Shown: positions 9,970 to 21,841, counted from the stretch's first letter. The stretch is DNA of 64,000 nt from Psychroflexus sp. ALD_RP9 (GCF_017311165.1 NZ_CP062973.1:1612001-1676000), one strand, 5' to 3'. Numbers and translations are program-made. Notes: generated by a model from the sequence alone, not told the origin.

Positions 9970-10439
9970 TTCTACTAAAAATTTACAAATCAGTATGATT
10001 TATAGTGCGTTTTAATAGTTCAAGACGTCTCATTTAAGTTTGAACTATTGCTTCAAGAGACAACTCAATATTTTAATACTTTAATGAACTTAAGCGGTGT
10101 GGTTATTAAGATTTAAAATAGTATCATAATCCAATCTCTTTATCCATAGGTATTGTTCCAACACCTGTGCTGAGCGAAGCCGAAGCATTGGAACACTTTT
10201 ATCGCGGTTTTGGCGATTTGTAACTCTTCAAATAAGGGGATTTTCTTAAAATTCAAACTTTTTGAAAGTAGTTTTTCCGTGTTGTAACAACCAATTTATT
10301 TTATTAATGATATACACTAAACAACTTAAAAATAATGAGTGTTAATATTATAATAAAAGAGACTATGATTAGTACTTTTTTATTGTTGTTAAATAATTCA
10401 AGTATAAATTCAACGACTTCAGTCATAATATGTTAGCAT
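9970..10439. other. intergenic, duplicated up to the 71-bp repeat
   Basis: Bases 9970-10224 match 21326-21580 closely and end with the 71-bp repeat. After 10224 the sequence is unrelated to that after 21580. No gene is seen in 10225-10439. Confidence 0.6.
10154..10224 (+). repeat. 71-bp dispersed repeat, copy 2
   Basis: This is the most symmetrical copy, with TGTTCCAA...TTGGAACA as a perfect inverted repeat. It marks the right end of the block shared by loci 1 and 2. Confidence 0.8.
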
Positions 10440-11138
10440 TTAGTTATTATTCATCAATTTACCATCTTCTGAAAACCAATAATACCTTCCAACATTTCCA
10501 TTTTTTTTGACTTCTGTAATTTTTTTTAATGAACCACTAGGATAAAACATCAGTTCAAATCCCTCATTTAAATCAGTAATGTTAATTAAGCTCATTTTTC
10601 CATCATCATAAAATGAGGTGCTCAAAATTACTTTATAATATTGATCTTCTACTAATAAAAATTCAGGAATATTATTTTCTTTTAATTTAATATAAGGTCC
10701 AAATTTTTTATTTTTTTTAAACCCCAAAAAACCATTTATTTTACCATTTTTATTGTAAAATACCTTTATACCATCTTTAAGACCATTTTTTAAAAAGACC
10801 TCACTTGTTTTCTGACCGTTTGGATCTTTATAAGTGATTATAGAGTCCTTAATTCTGCCGATTTCAACAACTTTTTTGATGTCATAAAAATTAAAATATT
10901 CAACAATACTATCGACTAACTTCCCATTGTCCCATAATGTAACCTTTTTTAAAGATTGATTTCTATCAAATAAAGAATCTGAACCTGTAATTAAACTTTT
11001 GTCGTTTACTTTATATTTCCGTTTTAAACTGCCGTCCTCATAGTATTCAAATTTAGTGACTTCGGTCTTATTATAATTACACCCTATAACAAATATGGCG
11101 ATTAAAGGTAAAGTTAACCTATAATGTAATTTACTCAT
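10440..11138 (-). CDS. YwqK/MORN-type lipoprotein, orphan immunity candidate
   Basis: The 232-aa protein has an N-terminal hydrophobic segment ending in a lipobox-like FVIGC (Cys20), so it is probably a lipoprotein. The body carries repeated G-x-x-x-x-x-Y/F motifs of the MORN-like YwqK family (YYEDGSLKRKYKV, YNKNGKINGFL, YPSGSLKKI, SEDGKLMN). YwqK is classed as the antitoxin of YwqJ-type toxins and is common as immunity protein beside RHS tips. It follows the truncated frame at 11141 by 2 bp. I infer that it is the surviving immunity gene of a lost RHS tip. The family call rests on the repeat pattern. Confidence 0.65.
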   Translation of the reverse strand: MSKLHYRLTLPLIAIFVIGCNYNKTEVTKFEYYEDGSLKRKYKVNDKSLITGSDSLFDRNQSLKKVTLWDNGKLVDSIVEYFNFYDIKKVVEIGRIKDSIITYKDPNGQKTSEVFLKNGLKDGIKVFYNKNGKINGFLGFKKNKKFGPYIKLKENNIPEFLLVEDQYYKVILSTSFYDDGKMSLINITDLNEGFELMFYPSGSLKKITEVKKNGNVGRYYWFSEDGKLMNNN

Positions 11139-11140
11139 AA

Positions 11141-11392
11141 TTATTGTTTTAGTTCATAACTACCAAAAATGTACAATGTGTTACCAGATTGAGTACCATA
11201 GTAGACTCGATTATATGAATTATTAGGATATCTTGATGTAGAAAAATCTGCTAAATTAGTTTTTATTCTTTTTTTAGATTCTAAATTAGAGTTTGTATAA
11301 ATTAAAATAACATCATAATTTATAATCAAGGTCTCTGCGATGGTCTCAATATCTTTACCCACAAGCGTTGTCCCAACTCCTGTGCTGAGCAT
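11141..11392 (-). pseudogene. C-terminal remnant of an unknown protein, possibly an old RHS tip
   Basis: The 83-aa frame begins inside the 71-bp repeat, which supplies its apparent ATG and first residues, so the start is accidental. The rest (ending GTQSGNTLYIFGSYELKQ) looks like the end of a globular domain. It lies 2 bp before a YwqK-type immunity candidate, as RHS tips do. I infer a tip whose upstream part was removed when the repeat arrived. No family is recognised. Confidence 0.4.
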
Positions 11393-11439
11393 AGCTGAAG
11401 CATTGGAACACCTTTGTCGCGGTTTTTCCGAGTTGTAAC
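11369..11439 (+). repeat. 71-bp dispersed repeat, copy 3
   Basis: This copy lies between the immunity gene of locus 2 and the truncated frame at 11141-11392, whose 5' end it replaces. Unlike the other copies it has no transposase fragment on its left. Confidence 0.8.
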
Positions 11440-11460
11440 CTTTTCTATTATTTCATATAC

Positions 11461-12324
11461 CTAGTTAGGTATGTATTCAGAACTAGAAATTACATTACTT
11501 CCGTCAATTATTAAGACATCTTTAGCTTCTGTAAATTTAACAGATTTAAAGTTTGCTTTTAAATCTGTCACATCAAAATAAAGGAGATTTTTAAACCCTG
11601 AAATATTGTTACAAATACTCTCTTTAATCTTTGATTTCCTCAAGTCTAAGTATTCTAATTTTTCGTTATTTGACAAACTAAAAGGAAACATTTTCATATT
11701 AGAATCCCTGATATTCAAAACCTTAACATCTTTAATTTTTAGATCTTTTAAATCAAGAACATTCCTAGATTTAGTTATTGAAAATTCTTCCATATCAAAT
11801 TTAAACTCAGAGAAATATTTTAAATAACAGTCATTAAATGTTATCACTTTAAGACTAGTTACTTTATTAAAATTAAACTCCCAATCTCCAAAATTTATTC
11901 CATAAAAATGTATTTGTTTTAAGTTTTCATTTTTAGACAAGTTGGACACTAATGTTTGTAAATTCACATTTTTACAATTCTTAAACCTAATTGCTTCTAG
12001 TTTTTTTAGCTTATCAAATATTAAAATATTTACCTTGCTGAAATCAATGTCGTCTATATATAATATTCGAATATCAGAGTGTAAAGCTTCCTTTTTTGTA
12101 AAACTATTATAATTAAAGTCTCCTATTACCTGTAATGAATATGGTTTACCATTCAAATTATTAGTATTCAAAACAAGAGTTTGTAAACTCTTAACACCTA
12201 TCTCTTTTCTTAAGTCACCTTGTAATTTTGCAAAACTAGAAGTATAATTGTGATATACGTTTTGAGAAAAAGTATAAAATGGTATTATAAACAGAAATAT
12301 TATTGCTATTTTTTTTAATTTCAT
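11461..12324 (-). CDS. secreted leucine-rich-repeat-like protein, candidate immunity of RHS-B2
   Basis: The 287-aa protein has a signal peptide (about 1-20, ending YTFSQN). Irregular leucine-rich-type repeats follow, each with hydrophobics at LRR spacing: LKKLEAIRFKNCKNVNL, LKQIHFYGINF, LKVITFNDCYLKYF, VKVLNIRDSNMKMFP, LEYLDLRKSKI and LLYFDVTDL. No transmembrane segment follows the signal peptide. It starts 2 bp after the RHS-B2 stop, in the immunity position. A periplasmic or extracellular LRR protein could bind and block the toxin tip. The role is inferred from position. Confidence 0.6.
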   Translation of the reverse strand: MKLKKIAIIFLFIIPFYTFSQNVYHNYTSSFAKLQGDLRKEIGVKSLQTLVLNTNNLNGKPYSLQVIGDFNYNSFTKKEALHSDIRILYIDDIDFSKVNILIFDKLKKLEAIRFKNCKNVNLQTLVSNLSKNENLKQIHFYGINFGDWEFNFNKVTSLKVITFNDCYLKYFSEFKFDMEEFSITKSRNVLDLKDLKIKDVKVLNIRDSNMKMFPFSLSNNEKLEYLDLRKSKIKESICNNISGFKNLLYFDVTDLKANFKSVKFTEAKDVLIIDGSNVISSSEYIPN

Positions 12325-12326
12325 TT

Positions 12327-15300
12327 CTAATATTTTTTAAAATAAACATTTTTATTAACAGTTATATACTTTCCATTCGAATTCAATACATGAACTTCTC
12401 CACTTCTTGTGTTAATAACTGAAGATTTAATACTAGGGTTATTTCTAGCTTCTTTTTTATCATTTGGACTAGGAACATCACCTCCTTGCATATCGGGATT
12501 ATTATTAATTTTTGCAAAATCAACATTATGAGTATGAGTCATTGATGTCACAGTAACATCTTTAGTTCTGTGCTCTCTCATTGCTTTTACCTTACTTACC
12601 CCAATACTAGGCTCAACAGATGCTTTTTTATCTCCCTTTTGAACTTCTTTACCTTCTGTGATATATGATACTGTTCCTTCGATACCATCTACCTTCATGT
12701 TTACTTGAGCAAATTCTCTATTATCTACTCCAGTTGATTTTTCTAAAATACCTTCTTTTTGAGATTGTCTATCTTCGTTTGAAGCTAGCTCAAAAACTTT
12801 TTTTTCGTTTAATTCAGAGGTCTCTATTGTTTTTCCTTCATCTGTACTTCTTTGAACTTTTCGCTTTGCACTACCTTTCACTACATAAACCCTTCCATCA
12901 GAAGCTCCTTTTGAATCTTCTCCTATTTTATCACCATTCTTATCAATATATATCCCATCATATCCCATCGGAGCCATTCCATCCGGATCAATAAAATAAA
13001 TCGGGTTATCAAAAGCATAATTATAAGGGGAATGCCTACGCATTTTTTCTGCGAGTGGGTCCACATTCATCCACCTACCCAAAGCCGCATCATAATTCCT
13101 AGCCCCAAAATCCAACCATTCTAATCCCAGTTCATCATTTTCCTCCTTTCCATTATAGCCGTAAGGATAATGCTGACCATTCACGACATTATTGTAACCC
13201 TTATGTTTAAGACCAAAAGGGTAGTAGTTGTTCTCTTCAACGATTTCAGAACTATCAACAGAACCATCGTTATTACTATCTTTATAGGACAATCTGATAT
13301 TCCTTAAATGGTCTTTAAATTGATAGACATAATCAAAGCCACCTTGGTTATCGGGTTGTAGGTAGCCTTCTGGGTGAGAGAAGAATTGAATGCCATAGCC
13401 CACGTTATTTCCAATTAGTTGGCCGTTATTATCGATTTGATAGTTGCTTTCACTTTTATAAATAAAGCCATTGTCATAATCAGTGCTTGTGCTTTTAACC
13501 ATGTTACCACTGTGATAATTTTTCACTATTTTTTTTAGCTTTACACCAGAAGCATCATATATATAAACAATTTGATCAGCCCCTTTTTCATTAGGGTCTT
13601 CTGCAAAGGTAATTGTTTTTGGTAAATTTAAGTGATTGTAGCTAATGGCGCTAATTTTTTTGTTAAGATCATGGGTTAAATTACCGTTAACATCATAAGC
13701 ATAATCACTTACAGGCGCATCAATAAGTTCTTTAAAGCCAGCGCTTTGATCTGCATCATCGTGAACCATTCTTAATTGATTACTTCCAGTGAAGTAGCTA
13801 TAATTAAGATCATCAATGATATCAATTTTTTGGTCAGCAGTAGCCCCATAACGTCTTAAGCCCATGATATTGCCATTATAATCATAAGTAATATTGCTAA
13901 GGCTGAAGTTTTCTAGTTCACCATCAAAGAGACCAGTCATGGCATGCGGTGTTAAATAATCAGCCGCTTTAATACGGTTAAGGGCATCATAGTGGTAGGC
14001 GTAGCTCCGTTTTTGGTTATGGGTATTTTGGCTTCGCCAATGGGTTTCAGAGATGTTGCCATTGTACAAAGCTGTTGTAGCATTATCTTCGGGATTATTG
14101 TAATTTAATTTAAAGGCAAAGAGCTGGTCTGGGTTGGGGCTATCAACATCATTAATGCTTTTTAGCCAGCCTCTAATATTATAACTGTAATCTATTTCTT
14201 GTAGACCATTGGTGTTTTGGTAATTTGTATTACTGCTGTCTTGTCCACCAACTTTTTTACTGATGAGTTGCCCGAGTTCATCATAGTGGTTAAAGACAAT
14301 GAGTTCCTCACCTTGTTGATTAATGTTTTGAGTTTGCTTGAGCAGTCGTCCAGCGTGGTCGTAAGTAAATTTATCAACAATAGTGATGTTGGTTGGGTTC
14401 AAGCCATTTTTATCATGTGTTGTTGTGGTTTCAAGTACTTCACCAATAAAGTTGAGCTTAGAGTGGGTTTTAGTTTCAGAGTTCAAGTATTCGTTAATAG
14501 AATGGGTATAAATAGCTCTGGCTTTGTCATCATATTTAGTGAGGCTTGTAATCCATTGGTCTGTACCTAAAACGCGCACATGGCCACCAGTTGCTAAAGT
14601 TTTGGTATTGGTGGTAAAGTTACCATTGTTAAGGTTACTGGAATAAATAGAGCTGGCTTCAGCTTGTAGACCTCTAAGGTCAAAGTTGTAGTCATCGTAA
14701 TAGTTAACGGTGTAAATCTCTAAATGTTCAATATTATTGCTAAACAAAGCGGTGTTCGTATAGTCAATTTCTAGCTGTCCACTAGCGATTAAAGCTTGTC
14801 TAGGATGGCGAGATTCGTATAAGTTTGTGTTGTGATAACTGAGTTGTTGCCAAAACTCACGCCCCATATGTCTGATGAAAGAACATTTACCAGTATAGGC
14901 CACTCTACCAAAAGCATCATATTTGGTAAAGAGCCATTGGTGGTTTTGTCTTAGCTTGGCATCTTGGGTTAAGACAGGACGGTTAAGTTTATCATAAACG
15001 ATGTATTCCCAGCCTTTACCCGGTATTTTTTTCTTAACAAGGTTATTGCGATTATCATAACGATAAATATACCCTAAACCATCAATCAAGCTTTGTTTTA
15101 CTTTTTGGGGATATCTAATAATAGGCTGTATTTGATAAGGCGGTTGGTTAAAAATACCTACCTGCCTAAAGTCTTGGGTTTGAACTTGTACATGATTATT
15201 AACTAACTTAAAAACCGCATTTGGTCCATCCATATGTCCTAAGAAAGCCAATTCTCGATTTTCGATTTGTCGGTTAAGGTCAAGATTAAGATTTAGCTTG

Positions 15301-16790
15301 GGGTTAAGCCCAACAGCCACATTAGTGTTAATATTTAAGATAAACTGTACAGTGTTATTTTGATCAACAGCCACACTTAAGCCACCCACAGCGCCATAAT
15401 CATTTGGGATAACAGCCGTAGCAAGGTCAGTACCTTCAGGAAGATCGTTAAAGGCTCTTTTATAATCAAGGCGTTCACGTTCTGGCATATCAATTAACTC
15501 ATACCAAGGGAAAAACCTTTGATAACTGAGTTTTTGACTACTGTTTAAACTAAGGTTTAGTCCAGAGACTTTGCCTTGTCCTTCGATGTAGAGTTGGTTG
15601 CTTTTGATATAAAGTTTATAATTGTAATCAAGCCCTTGTAGGCGTCCAACTTCTGTATCTTTAAAATTACCAAGAGGTTTAAGGTCAGCAATCATACCCT
15701 TATGTAAAGGGATTTCATTCGCAAAATTCATGTTGATATTAACCAAAAGATGACCGTTGTCTTGTTGCAAGACTAAACCGCCTTGACCGCCGTAGGTTTC
15801 AAATAAGTCTTGGTGCACGAGGCTTTGATCGTCATAATCGGCTAAATGCTTTTGGTACTGATCAGCTAAGCTTTTATCAACTTTAGCTACTTGAGTCCAC
15901 GGCACAGCGATGCCACCTTGTAAATCAGCTGAGAAATTATCAGCTTGGAGTTGGTAGCTTAATTCAGGAGATAAGACATAACTTAAATTACCATAATCAT
16001 CGTACACATAGTAGGTGTCATGGGCCTGTCCATTATCATAAGTACGTTTAAGGACCACTTGGCCTAACTTGTTTTTAAACTCTTCAGTGGTGTGGTCATG
16101 AGCTTGAGCTTGGTTGGGTTGCCAATTTTCATCTTTAGTAATGCTTTTATAAAGCTGTTGCGGCGCATAATAACCACGATCTACTAGTATATGCGGTACA
16201 GTAGAAGTGGTGTCAGTAAAGCTCACATCAAATCGTTTCACCTCACCTTGGGTATTGGTTTGGTAATCAAATTTAATGGTATGATCTGTATCATGAGCGA
16301 GTTGTACTTGCCAATCATTTCCGGGAGCACCTTGTTCAAAGACACGATTGAGTGGTGAACGCTCTAGATGCTTTTCGCTGTAGGCTAATACGCCATCAGC
16401 AGCACCGTATCTGTTGGTATAAAAATTTTCTTGAAGAGCTAAAGGATTGGTTCTTAAACTTAAAGAAGACGGGTTTAAGCTATCGCTAAACGGGAGGTAT
16501 TCTTTAGTTTGTCGGCCTAAACTATCATAGCTAAAAAAAGAGATGATGTCGTGAGAAGACGGGCTGTTGGCTTTAAGCACTTGTTGGATCGGTCGCCCTA
16601 AACCATCAAAATACTGGACGCTTTCAGTAGCCTGCGAAGTCGTAGGATTAGTTATAGAGTTACTGGTAGCTTGTCGATAACTGGTGGTTTTGATATAGTT
16701 TTGGTCTTGATCTTGAGCAGAAGCCATTATGCTAAAACACAAGGCTATCGTAAGAAAAGCTATAGAAGAAAAGTGTTGTAAAGAAGTCAT
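12327..16790 (-). CDS. RHS-B2: secreted DUF6443/RHS polymorphic toxin with JAMM-like tip
   Basis: The 1487-aa protein is nearly identical to RHS-B1 over the first 640 residues: signal peptide, DUF6443 region and YD repeats. It has its own version of residues 640-690 and of about 985-1130. The RHS core has YYPFG at about 1189, [14 protein letters not shown], and IDPDG at about 1267. The tip (about 1270-1487) contains H1419-T-H1421 followed by S1441-P-N-D1444, which resembles the metal-binding HxH...SxxD of JAMM/MPN metallopeptidases, although the HxH-to-S gap (19 residues) is longer than the usual seven. A protease-type toxin is therefore possible but unproven. The stop is 2 bp before the LRR-like immunity candidate. 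Confidence 0.9.
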   Translation of the reverse strand: MTSLQHFSSIAFLTIALCFSIMASAQDQDQNYIKTTSYRQATSNSITNPTTSQATESVQYFDGLGRPIQQVLKANSPSSHDIISFFSYDSLGRQTKEYLPFSDSLNPSSLSLRTNPLALQENFYTNRYGAADGVLAYSEKHLERSPLNRVFEQGAPGNDWQVQLAHDTDHTIKFDYQTNTQGEVKRFDVSFTDTTSTVPHILVDRGYYAPQQLYKSITKDENWQPNQAQAHDHTTEEFKNKLGQVVLKRTYDNGQAHDTYYVYDDYGNLSYVLSPELSYQLQADNFSADLQGGIAVPWTQVAKVDKSLADQYQKHLADYDDQSLVHQDLFETYGGQGGLVLQQDNGHLLVNINMNFANEIPLHKGMIADLKPLGNFKDTEVGRLQGLDYNYKLYIKSNQLYIEGQGKVSGLNLSLNSSQKLSYQRFFPWYELIDMPERERLDYKRAFNDLPEGTDLATAVIPNDYGAVGGLSVAVDQNNTVQFILNINTNVAVGLNPKLNLNLDLNRQIENRELAFLGHMDGPNAVFKLVNNHVQVQTQDFRQVGIFNQPPYQIQPIIRYPQKVKQSLIDGLGYIYRYDNRNNLVKKKIPGKGWEYIVYDKLNRPVLTQDAKLRQNHQWLFTKYDAFGRVAYTGKCSFIRHMGREFWQQLSYHNTNLYESRHPRQALIASGQLEIDYTNTALFSNNIEHLEIYTVNYYDDYNFDLRGLQAEASSIYSSNLNNGNFTTNTKTLATGGHVRVLGTDQWITSLTKYDDKARAIYTHSINEYLNSETKTHSKLNFIGEVLETTTTHDKNGLNPTNITIVDKFTYDHAGRLLKQTQNINQQGEELIVFNHYDELGQLISKKVGGQDSSNTNYQNTNGLQEIDYSYNIRGWLKSINDVDSPNPDQLFAFKLNYNNPEDNATTALYNGNISETHWRSQNTHNQKRSYAYHYDALNRIKAADYLTPHAMTGLFDGELENFSLSNITYDYNGNIMGLRRYGATADQKIDIIDDLNYSYFTGSNQLRMVHDDADQSAGFKELIDAPVSDYAYDVNGNLTHDLNKKISAISYNHLNLPKTITFAEDPNEKGADQIVYIYDASGVKLKKIVKNYHSGNMVKSTSTDYDNGFIYKSESNYQIDNNGQLIGNNVGYGIQFFSHPEGYLQPDNQGGFDYVYQFKDHLRNIRLSYKDSNNDGSVDSSEIVEENNYYPFGLKHKGYNNVVNGQHYPYGYNGKEENDELGLEWLDFGARNYDAALGRWMNVDPLAEKMRRHSPYNYAFDNPIYFIDPDGMAPMGYDGIYIDKNGDKIGEDSKGASDGRVYVVKGSAKRKVQRSTDEGKTIETSELNEKKVFELASNEDRQSQKEGILEKSTGVDNREFAQVNMKVDGIEGTVSYITEGKEVQKGDKKASVEPSIGVSKVKAMREHRTKDVTVTSMTHTHNVDFAKINNNPDMQGGDVPSPNDKKEARNNPSIKSSVINTRSGEVHVLNSNGKYITVNKNVYFKKY

Positions 16791-16801
16791 AATAGAGTTG
16801 A

Positions 16802-19800
16802 TTATTGGTTAGATGTCTGACGGTAGTTGTAGTCGTATTCCTCTACGATATGGCCCTGTTCATCTTTGATGCGTTCTAAGCGATTAAACGCGCCATATTC
16901 GTAGTAAAGGCTTTGTCCTCTAGGGTCAGTCACTGAGGTAACGCCAATTAAAGGGTCGTAAGTATAGGTGGTGATCTGAGCGTTTGAATAAGTGCTTCTA
17001 AGCTGCTCTAATAAATTTCGTAAATCATCTTCCGTTTGTTGGCAGTTAGCACCTAAGCAGTTAGCATCAGCATCGGCGGCCGCTTGAAGGCTAGAAATAA
17101 GGCTAGGGTTAATTTGATTGTAGGCGATATTAACAAGTTTTGCAATGGGTTTAGAGTTATGATAGCCATAAATATAACTGATAGGAACATCGCCAGTTTG
17201 TCTAACCTGTAAAACATTAGAGTCTTGGTCGTATTGTTCATACTTGATTTTAGAGTCTAAGGCTTGATTTGATTTTGCGAAAAGTACTTCAGATAATTCA
17301 AAAATGGAATTGGTTGAGTTGGTCGAATTTTGAATAGGACTAATATCAGTAGGCGAGGAGTATACTTTAGCTAGCTTAGAAGTGAGCTTATCTGTGTTAA
17401 AAGTTTCTACAGCTACCGGTTCTGCAATTCGATTGGTATTCACTAATGCTTGGGTATTCCAAGAATACCAAGCAGGTGTATTATAGGGATAAAACATGAC
17501 TTGCTTAGAAGATTCAACGACCTCATTATTTGAACTATAAGTTGTAGTTGTAGTAGATTTGGGTTGGTATGTATTAGACCAATAGTCTGTGTCAGAAATC
17601 TGAGTTAAAGTATCCGCTAAGCTACCATCAGCATTATAATAGTAATTAGTGGTTTTAATTTCCTTTTGAAGAGACTTCATAAAGTTATGATTTTTAAATT
17701 TATAGTTTACCGAAGAATCATAAGGTCTATCAGTCTCATAATTTTGACAATTAAAAAAGAAATTCGAATAATTCCAAAGCTGGTCTGCAAATGTTATCCA
17801 ATCTGTCTTACGGTTGTAAAAATCCTTATTTATATAATCTTCATAAGTTTCATAAAACTGTGGCCAAGGACAAATAATAACATTATCCATTATAAAATTA
17901 CTTGTGCTACTAGGTGATTTCTCTTTCCCTTTATAAGTGAAAATGGATCTGGCCAGTTTATTAGATATAAAATCATAATTTAATTCTTTTGTCATTATGA
18001 TCTTTGAATCATTGTCAAACGTACTACTTTTTGATAGTTTACCTTGATAAATAGAGGTATCAACAGCGGGTAAAAAAGGGAATTTATAACCTCCTGGGTA
18101 GGATGGATAATTTCTGGGAGAGCTATATTCAAAGTGCTCTTTTGATCCATCCATATGAGTAACCCAAACATCTTCATAGCCAACATAACTGTTCTGGGTT
18201 AAAGTGGCGTATACAGAATTTAATTCCTCTGTGACTTCATAATTAATATATAGAGGTGGGTTGGTCGGTTTATATGTATTCATTACGCTATGTACTGTCA
18301 TAACTTCAGCCAAATAAGTTCTCTTTGAAATGCTATATTTTTTTATGTTAGCTAGGAAACCATCTGTGACTCCTGAACTTGTTTCGTTTAATGAGTGAAT
18401 TGTAGGTAGATTTTCTTGTGGAAAACTTATTGTGTCACTGTAATTTATAATATTTGGAGGTATACTTTCACTATATAAATATTTTTTATGGTATTTAGGT
18501 GTAGTATTATCTTTAGAATCTTGAAATATGACTTCTTTGACTCGAACACCACCACCAGGAACTTCTTTATCTAATAATGGTTTAAAATTTAAATAATAAA
18601 TATTGACCCTTTGTTGAGCTGAAGTTTGACTTTCTGGATGAAAACGAAAAACATAAGTTCCAGGCTCTAGGGTTAAATTTTGATTTACAGTATCATCATA
18701 ATCAAAACGAACAGCACCAATACGAGTTTCTTGGTTATTTTCTATTTTTATGATCTCAAATAGCGTTAACCCAGGCGTTCCTGAATCCATATTACCTGAA
18801 TAGTTTGAATCCTCTGACCCCGCTCCACTAGAATCACCATCACTAGGACCATAAATGCCTGTATCACCAGGATCTGAAGCGTGATTATACGTAGCAGTAG
18901 ATCTAATTGTAAATTCCTTTTTTTCATATATGGTAATTGTCTCTTGGTTAGGTTGAGTACCAGTATTGTTCAGATTGATAGTTTGCTTAATCCAGTTATT
19001 TGGATTAAGCCTTTTGTATTCTTGTAAGGATAACTCTCTTGATCCTATATGGTAAAAGTCATTACTTTCAAAGATAAATTTCTTTATTCCGCCATTTGGA
19101 TACTCGATATGACTTATTAATCCTTTTGTAACATTGTCAATGTCAGCTGTTTTTCTATCTGTTCTAAAAATCATTGGTGTTCCAGGATTATATGGTTTTT
19201 TATAGTATCCCCAATAATCTTTATGAATGCTTCCAAAACCCTCAGTTAAATATTCATTATATATAATTTTGTAAGTTTGAGCATCAGATGTATCACCGCC
19301 GTAGACTTTTAAATTTTTTAAGTATAATCTTTTGAAGTCACTTACAAACTGATTTGTATTTATAGTGGGTACGCTATCGTATTCTATTTTTACTGACTTA
19401 ATTGCTTCATTAGAAACTAAACCATCAGAATTAAGTTTTTTTAAAGAAATACTATCTAAAATAGCACCAGTTGAAACTTGATATTCAGGATGATCTGATT
19501 TGTAATAAAAATTTAATCTGCTATTATCTGTTAAGTTTATTTCATCAATTTTTAATGACTCTATGCTAATATGGTTGAAACTATAAATTTTTTGTGGCTC
19601 TAAAATTGATTGGTTGATAGCTTTAGTACCAAGATCCTCAGCATCTTCACCTAAGTAGTTTTGATAAATATGATCTTTATTATTAGGGTGTAAATCATGT
19701 TTAGTGATGTTTCTGGATAATGGTAAGCTTTCTTCAAATTCATTATACTTATATTCTACAAGAGTTTCTCCTTTATAATCTAATACCTCTTTGACTTTCC

Positions 19801-20656
19801 ATGCACTTGTATACTTATGTATATCCTGAGTTCCTATTAATGTGGGTTGTTCAAATTGCCCATGAGGAACTATTGAACTAAATGTTGTTGTGCGTGTCTT
19901 TTCTTTTTGATTTAAGATGTATCTTCTCCCTTGATTATCAATAACTTCAAAGAAATCAATTTCAAATTTTCCAGTAATATCATTTAAATTAGAATAGACT
20001 TTTATAATTAAATTATTGTCATTACTCAAGTAGTTTACTTTATATGCATTATTTTGTTTTGTAATAATAAATTTTGCATTTAAACCATTTAAATTCAAAT
20101 GAAAAAGATCATATTCTTTATCGAAACCACCTCTTTTGTAGTTTGAATATAAATCAATCGGGTATTTAGACGAACCAAATCCTTCTGTATTCCACAAATA
20201 ATTTTCAAAAGATTCAGTATTGGGGATGCCGTTAATTCCAAATTCTTCATAACCGGTAAAGTATATGCCATAATTAAAAGGGGCTTGAGTTGGGTATTTG
20301 TCATCACGAATGCCCATTACAGTACGAGAAATCACAATATCACCACTTATAGACCATCCAGTACCAACAATACCTGAGCGTTCATCAACACGGTTGCCTA
20401 AAGTGCTATAGCTTAAAGATATAGGAATGCTAAAGTCCTTGCTTTGAGCGCTGACTAAAGGGAGGCTAATATCAGGTTGCCCAGTATAATAGTTAACAGG
20501 TAATTCATCAAACCGCATCAAATTTGCCACTGATGGTGATGGCGGTACTATATTCGGTAATTGTGGTGGATTAATTTGGGATTGTTGATTAGAATTCTGA
20601 GCAAGCGCAGTGTAATAAAAAAATAAAACAATTAAAATGGATAAGATATTTTTCAT
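16802..20656 (-). CDS. RHS-A2: secreted RHS/YD-repeat partner protein
   Basis: The 1284-aa protein is the locus 2 counterpart of RHS-A1. Signal peptide (1-19), Pro-rich start, [14 protein letters not shown] segment and C-terminal YD repeats are nearly identical to RHS-A1, and the middle third has diverged strongly. The shared linker [17 protein letters not shown] and the region ending [13 protein letters not shown] form an island of high identity between diverged stretches, which points to recombination between copies. It ends 11 bp before RHS-B2 and is probably co-transcribed with it. Function is inferred as structural partner of the RHS-B shell. Confidence 0.85.
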   Translation of the reverse strand: MKNILSILIVLFFYYTALAQNSNQQSQINPPQLPNIVPPSPSVANLMRFDELPVNYYTGQPDISLPLVSAQSKDFSIPISLSYSTLGNRVDERSGIVGTGWSISGDIVISRTVMGIRDDKYPTQAPFNYGIYFTGYEEFGINGIPNTESFENYLWNTEGFGSSKYPIDLYSNYKRGGFDKEYDLFHLNLNGLNAKFIITKQNNAYKVNYLSNDNNLIIKVYSNLNDITGKFEIDFFEVIDNQGRRYILNQKEKTRTTTFSSIVPHGQFEQPTLIGTQDIHKYTSAWKVKEVLDYKGETLVEYKYNEFEESLPLSRNITKHDLHPNNKDHIYQNYLGEDAEDLGTKAINQSILEPQKIYSFNHISIESLKIDEINLTDNSRLNFYYKSDHPEYQVSTGAILDSISLKKLNSDGLVSNEAIKSVKIEYDSVPTINTNQFVSDFKRLYLKNLKVYGGDTSDAQTYKIIYNEYLTEGFGSIHKDYWGYYKKPYNPGTPMIFRTDRKTADIDNVTKGLISHIEYPNGGIKKFIFESNDFYHIGSRELSLQEYKRLNPNNWIKQTINLNNTGTQPNQETITIYEKKEFTIRSTATYNHASDPGDTGIYGPSDGDSSGAGSEDSNYSGNMDSGTPGLTLFEIIKIENNQETRIGAVRFDYDDTVNQNLTLEPGTYVFRFHPESQTSAQQRVNIYYLNFKPLLDKEVPGGGVRVKEVIFQDSKDNTTPKYHKKYLYSESIPPNIINYSDTISFPQENLPTIHSLNETSSGVTDGFLANIKKYSISKRTYLAEVMTVHSVMNTYKPTNPPLYINYEVTEELNSVYATLTQNSYVGYEDVWVTHMDGSKEHFEYSSPRNYPSYPGGYKFPFLPAVDTSIYQGKLSKSSTFDNDSKIIMTKELNYDFISNKLARSIFTYKGKEKSPSSTSNFIMDNVIICPWPQFYETYEDYINKDFYNRKTDWITFADQLWNYSNFFFNCQNYETDRPYDSSVNYKFKNHNFMKSLQKEIKTTNYYYNADGSLADTLTQISDTDYWSNTYQPKSTTTTTYSSNNEVVESSKQVMFYPYNTPAWYSWNTQALVNTNRIAEPVAVETFNTDKLTSKLAKVYSSPTDISPIQNSTNSTNSIFELSEVLFAKSNQALDSKIKYEQYDQDSNVLQVRQTGDVPISYIYGYHNSKPIAKLVNIAYNQINPSLISSLQAAADADANCLGANCQQTEDDLRNLLEQLRSTYSNAQITTYTYDPLIGVTSVTDPRGQSLYYEYGAFNRLERIKDEQGHIVEEYDYNYRQTSNQ

Positions 20657-20690
20657 ATGAGGTTAGGTATTAAATTCTGCTAAATGAAAA

Positions 20691-20698
20691 CAAATATA
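20691..20698 (-). promoter_or_regulatory. -7 box of locus 2
   Basis: TATATTTG on the minus strand, about 35 bp before the RHS-A2 ATG, at the same place as in loci 1 and 3. Confidence 0.5.
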
Positions 20699-20974
20699 TA
20701 TGTGTAAGTAGTACTGTTAAATTTTTTTTTTTGTTAAATTATAGTAATTTAACGTTTATGATGTTAAATAAGAACCTTAGATAATATATTTCACCTTGAA
20801 TTTAAACGCAAAGTCATCAAACGGTATAAGCTTGATTTAGGTAAAATTAAAAGAATAGGGCATGGTGAAAAACCCTTCTAGATTATAATCGTTAAAATTA
20901 AAATTCTTAATCATCGAGTAATTACAATAATGATGATAGAACTAAAATAATTTCATACTGAAGCAAGACGAAGC
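20699..20974. other. RHS upstream region, duplicate of 9346-9636
   Basis: This is near-identical to the locus 1 upstream region, with a few base changes and a longer T-run. No intact gene is seen. Confidence 0.5.
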
Positions 20975-21325
20975 ATGAATGCCCCACCAGTAGTGAAAAA
21001 GATAACGGCAATGACCGCTGAATTTCCGTTCTCTAATGCGATGTCTGAAACCACTCATCGTATTTATAAATCAGAGTTTGTGGGTGGTAAACATTCAGAA
21101 GACCTAGCATCACATATTGCAAGCCTTAATGACTTTATGGAATATTACAATCATCACAGATATCCGTGTCGTCTTTACGGCAAAACGCCCATGGAAATTA
21201 TCAACGGTCAAGAAATCGATAAACAACTATTTACTCAACAACTCAAAGAAGCCAAACTCAAACGGCTTGAAGCTAATCGTAATTTTAATGCGTGCGTAGC
21301 TAGGATAGGGTGTAAGCCGTCTTAA
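20975..21325 (+). pseudogene. transposase C-terminal fragment, copy 3
   Basis: This 116-aa fragment is homologous to 9637-9969, with FSNAMSE (third catalytic residue) and EYYNHHRYPCRLYGKTP. An ATG at 20975 arose where the other copy has ATC, so the frame now has a start, but the catalytic Asp residues and DNA-binding part are absent. It is not expected to transpose anything. Confidence 0.75.
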
Positions 21326-21509
21326 TTCTACTAAAAATTTACAAATCAGTATGATTTATAGTACGTTTTAATAGTTCAAGACGTCTCATTTAAGTTTGAA
21401 CTATCGCTTCAAGAGACAACTCTATATTTTAATACTTTAATGAACTTAAGCGGTGTGGTTACTAAGATTTAAAATAGTATCATAATCCAATCTCTTTATC
21501 CATAGGTAT

Positions 21510-21580
21510 TGTCCCAACTCCTGTGCTGAGCGAAGCCGAAGCATTGGAACACTTTTATCGCGGTTTTTCCGAGTTGTAAC
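21510..21580 (+). repeat. 71-bp dispersed repeat, copy 4
   Basis: TGTCCCAA...TTGGAACA inverted repeat, ending GAGTTGTAAC. It joins directly to the truncated XRE-type regulator frame at 21581, as copy 1 joins the remnant at 409. Confidence 0.8.
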
Positions 21581-21766
21581 GTGCTCAACCTTGATGGGGA
21601 TATCCCTAAAGAAGTGGTCATTGAAGATAAACAAGCACAGGAACAATTAAGGTTAATATCTGAACTGGATACCAATGACAGAGCTATTATCTTTAAAATG
21701 ATTGATTCCTTCCTGACCAAAAAGAAGTTTAAAGACTTCTTTCAAAAAAATGTAGCTTCGCTTTAA
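21581..21766 (+). pseudogene. XRE-regulator C-terminal remnant
   Basis: The 61 codons begin at a GTG exactly where the 71-bp repeat ends. The product (SELDTNDRAIIFKMIDSFL, then KKKFKDFFQKN) matches the C-terminal tail common to Bacteroidota XRE regulators; the helix-turn-helix half is missing. It lies convergent to the CPBP-family gene at 21842, the immunity candidate of the displaced RHS tail. I infer a scar of an older element of the same type as the tandem unit, whose intact regulator is convergent to its immunity gene in the same way. Confidence 0.55.
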
Positions 21767-21841
21767 AGCACAAAAAAATGGAGTGGCTTTCAGAAACGCG
21801 ATTTTGACATTTTGCAAAGGTTCATGCCATATATAATAACA

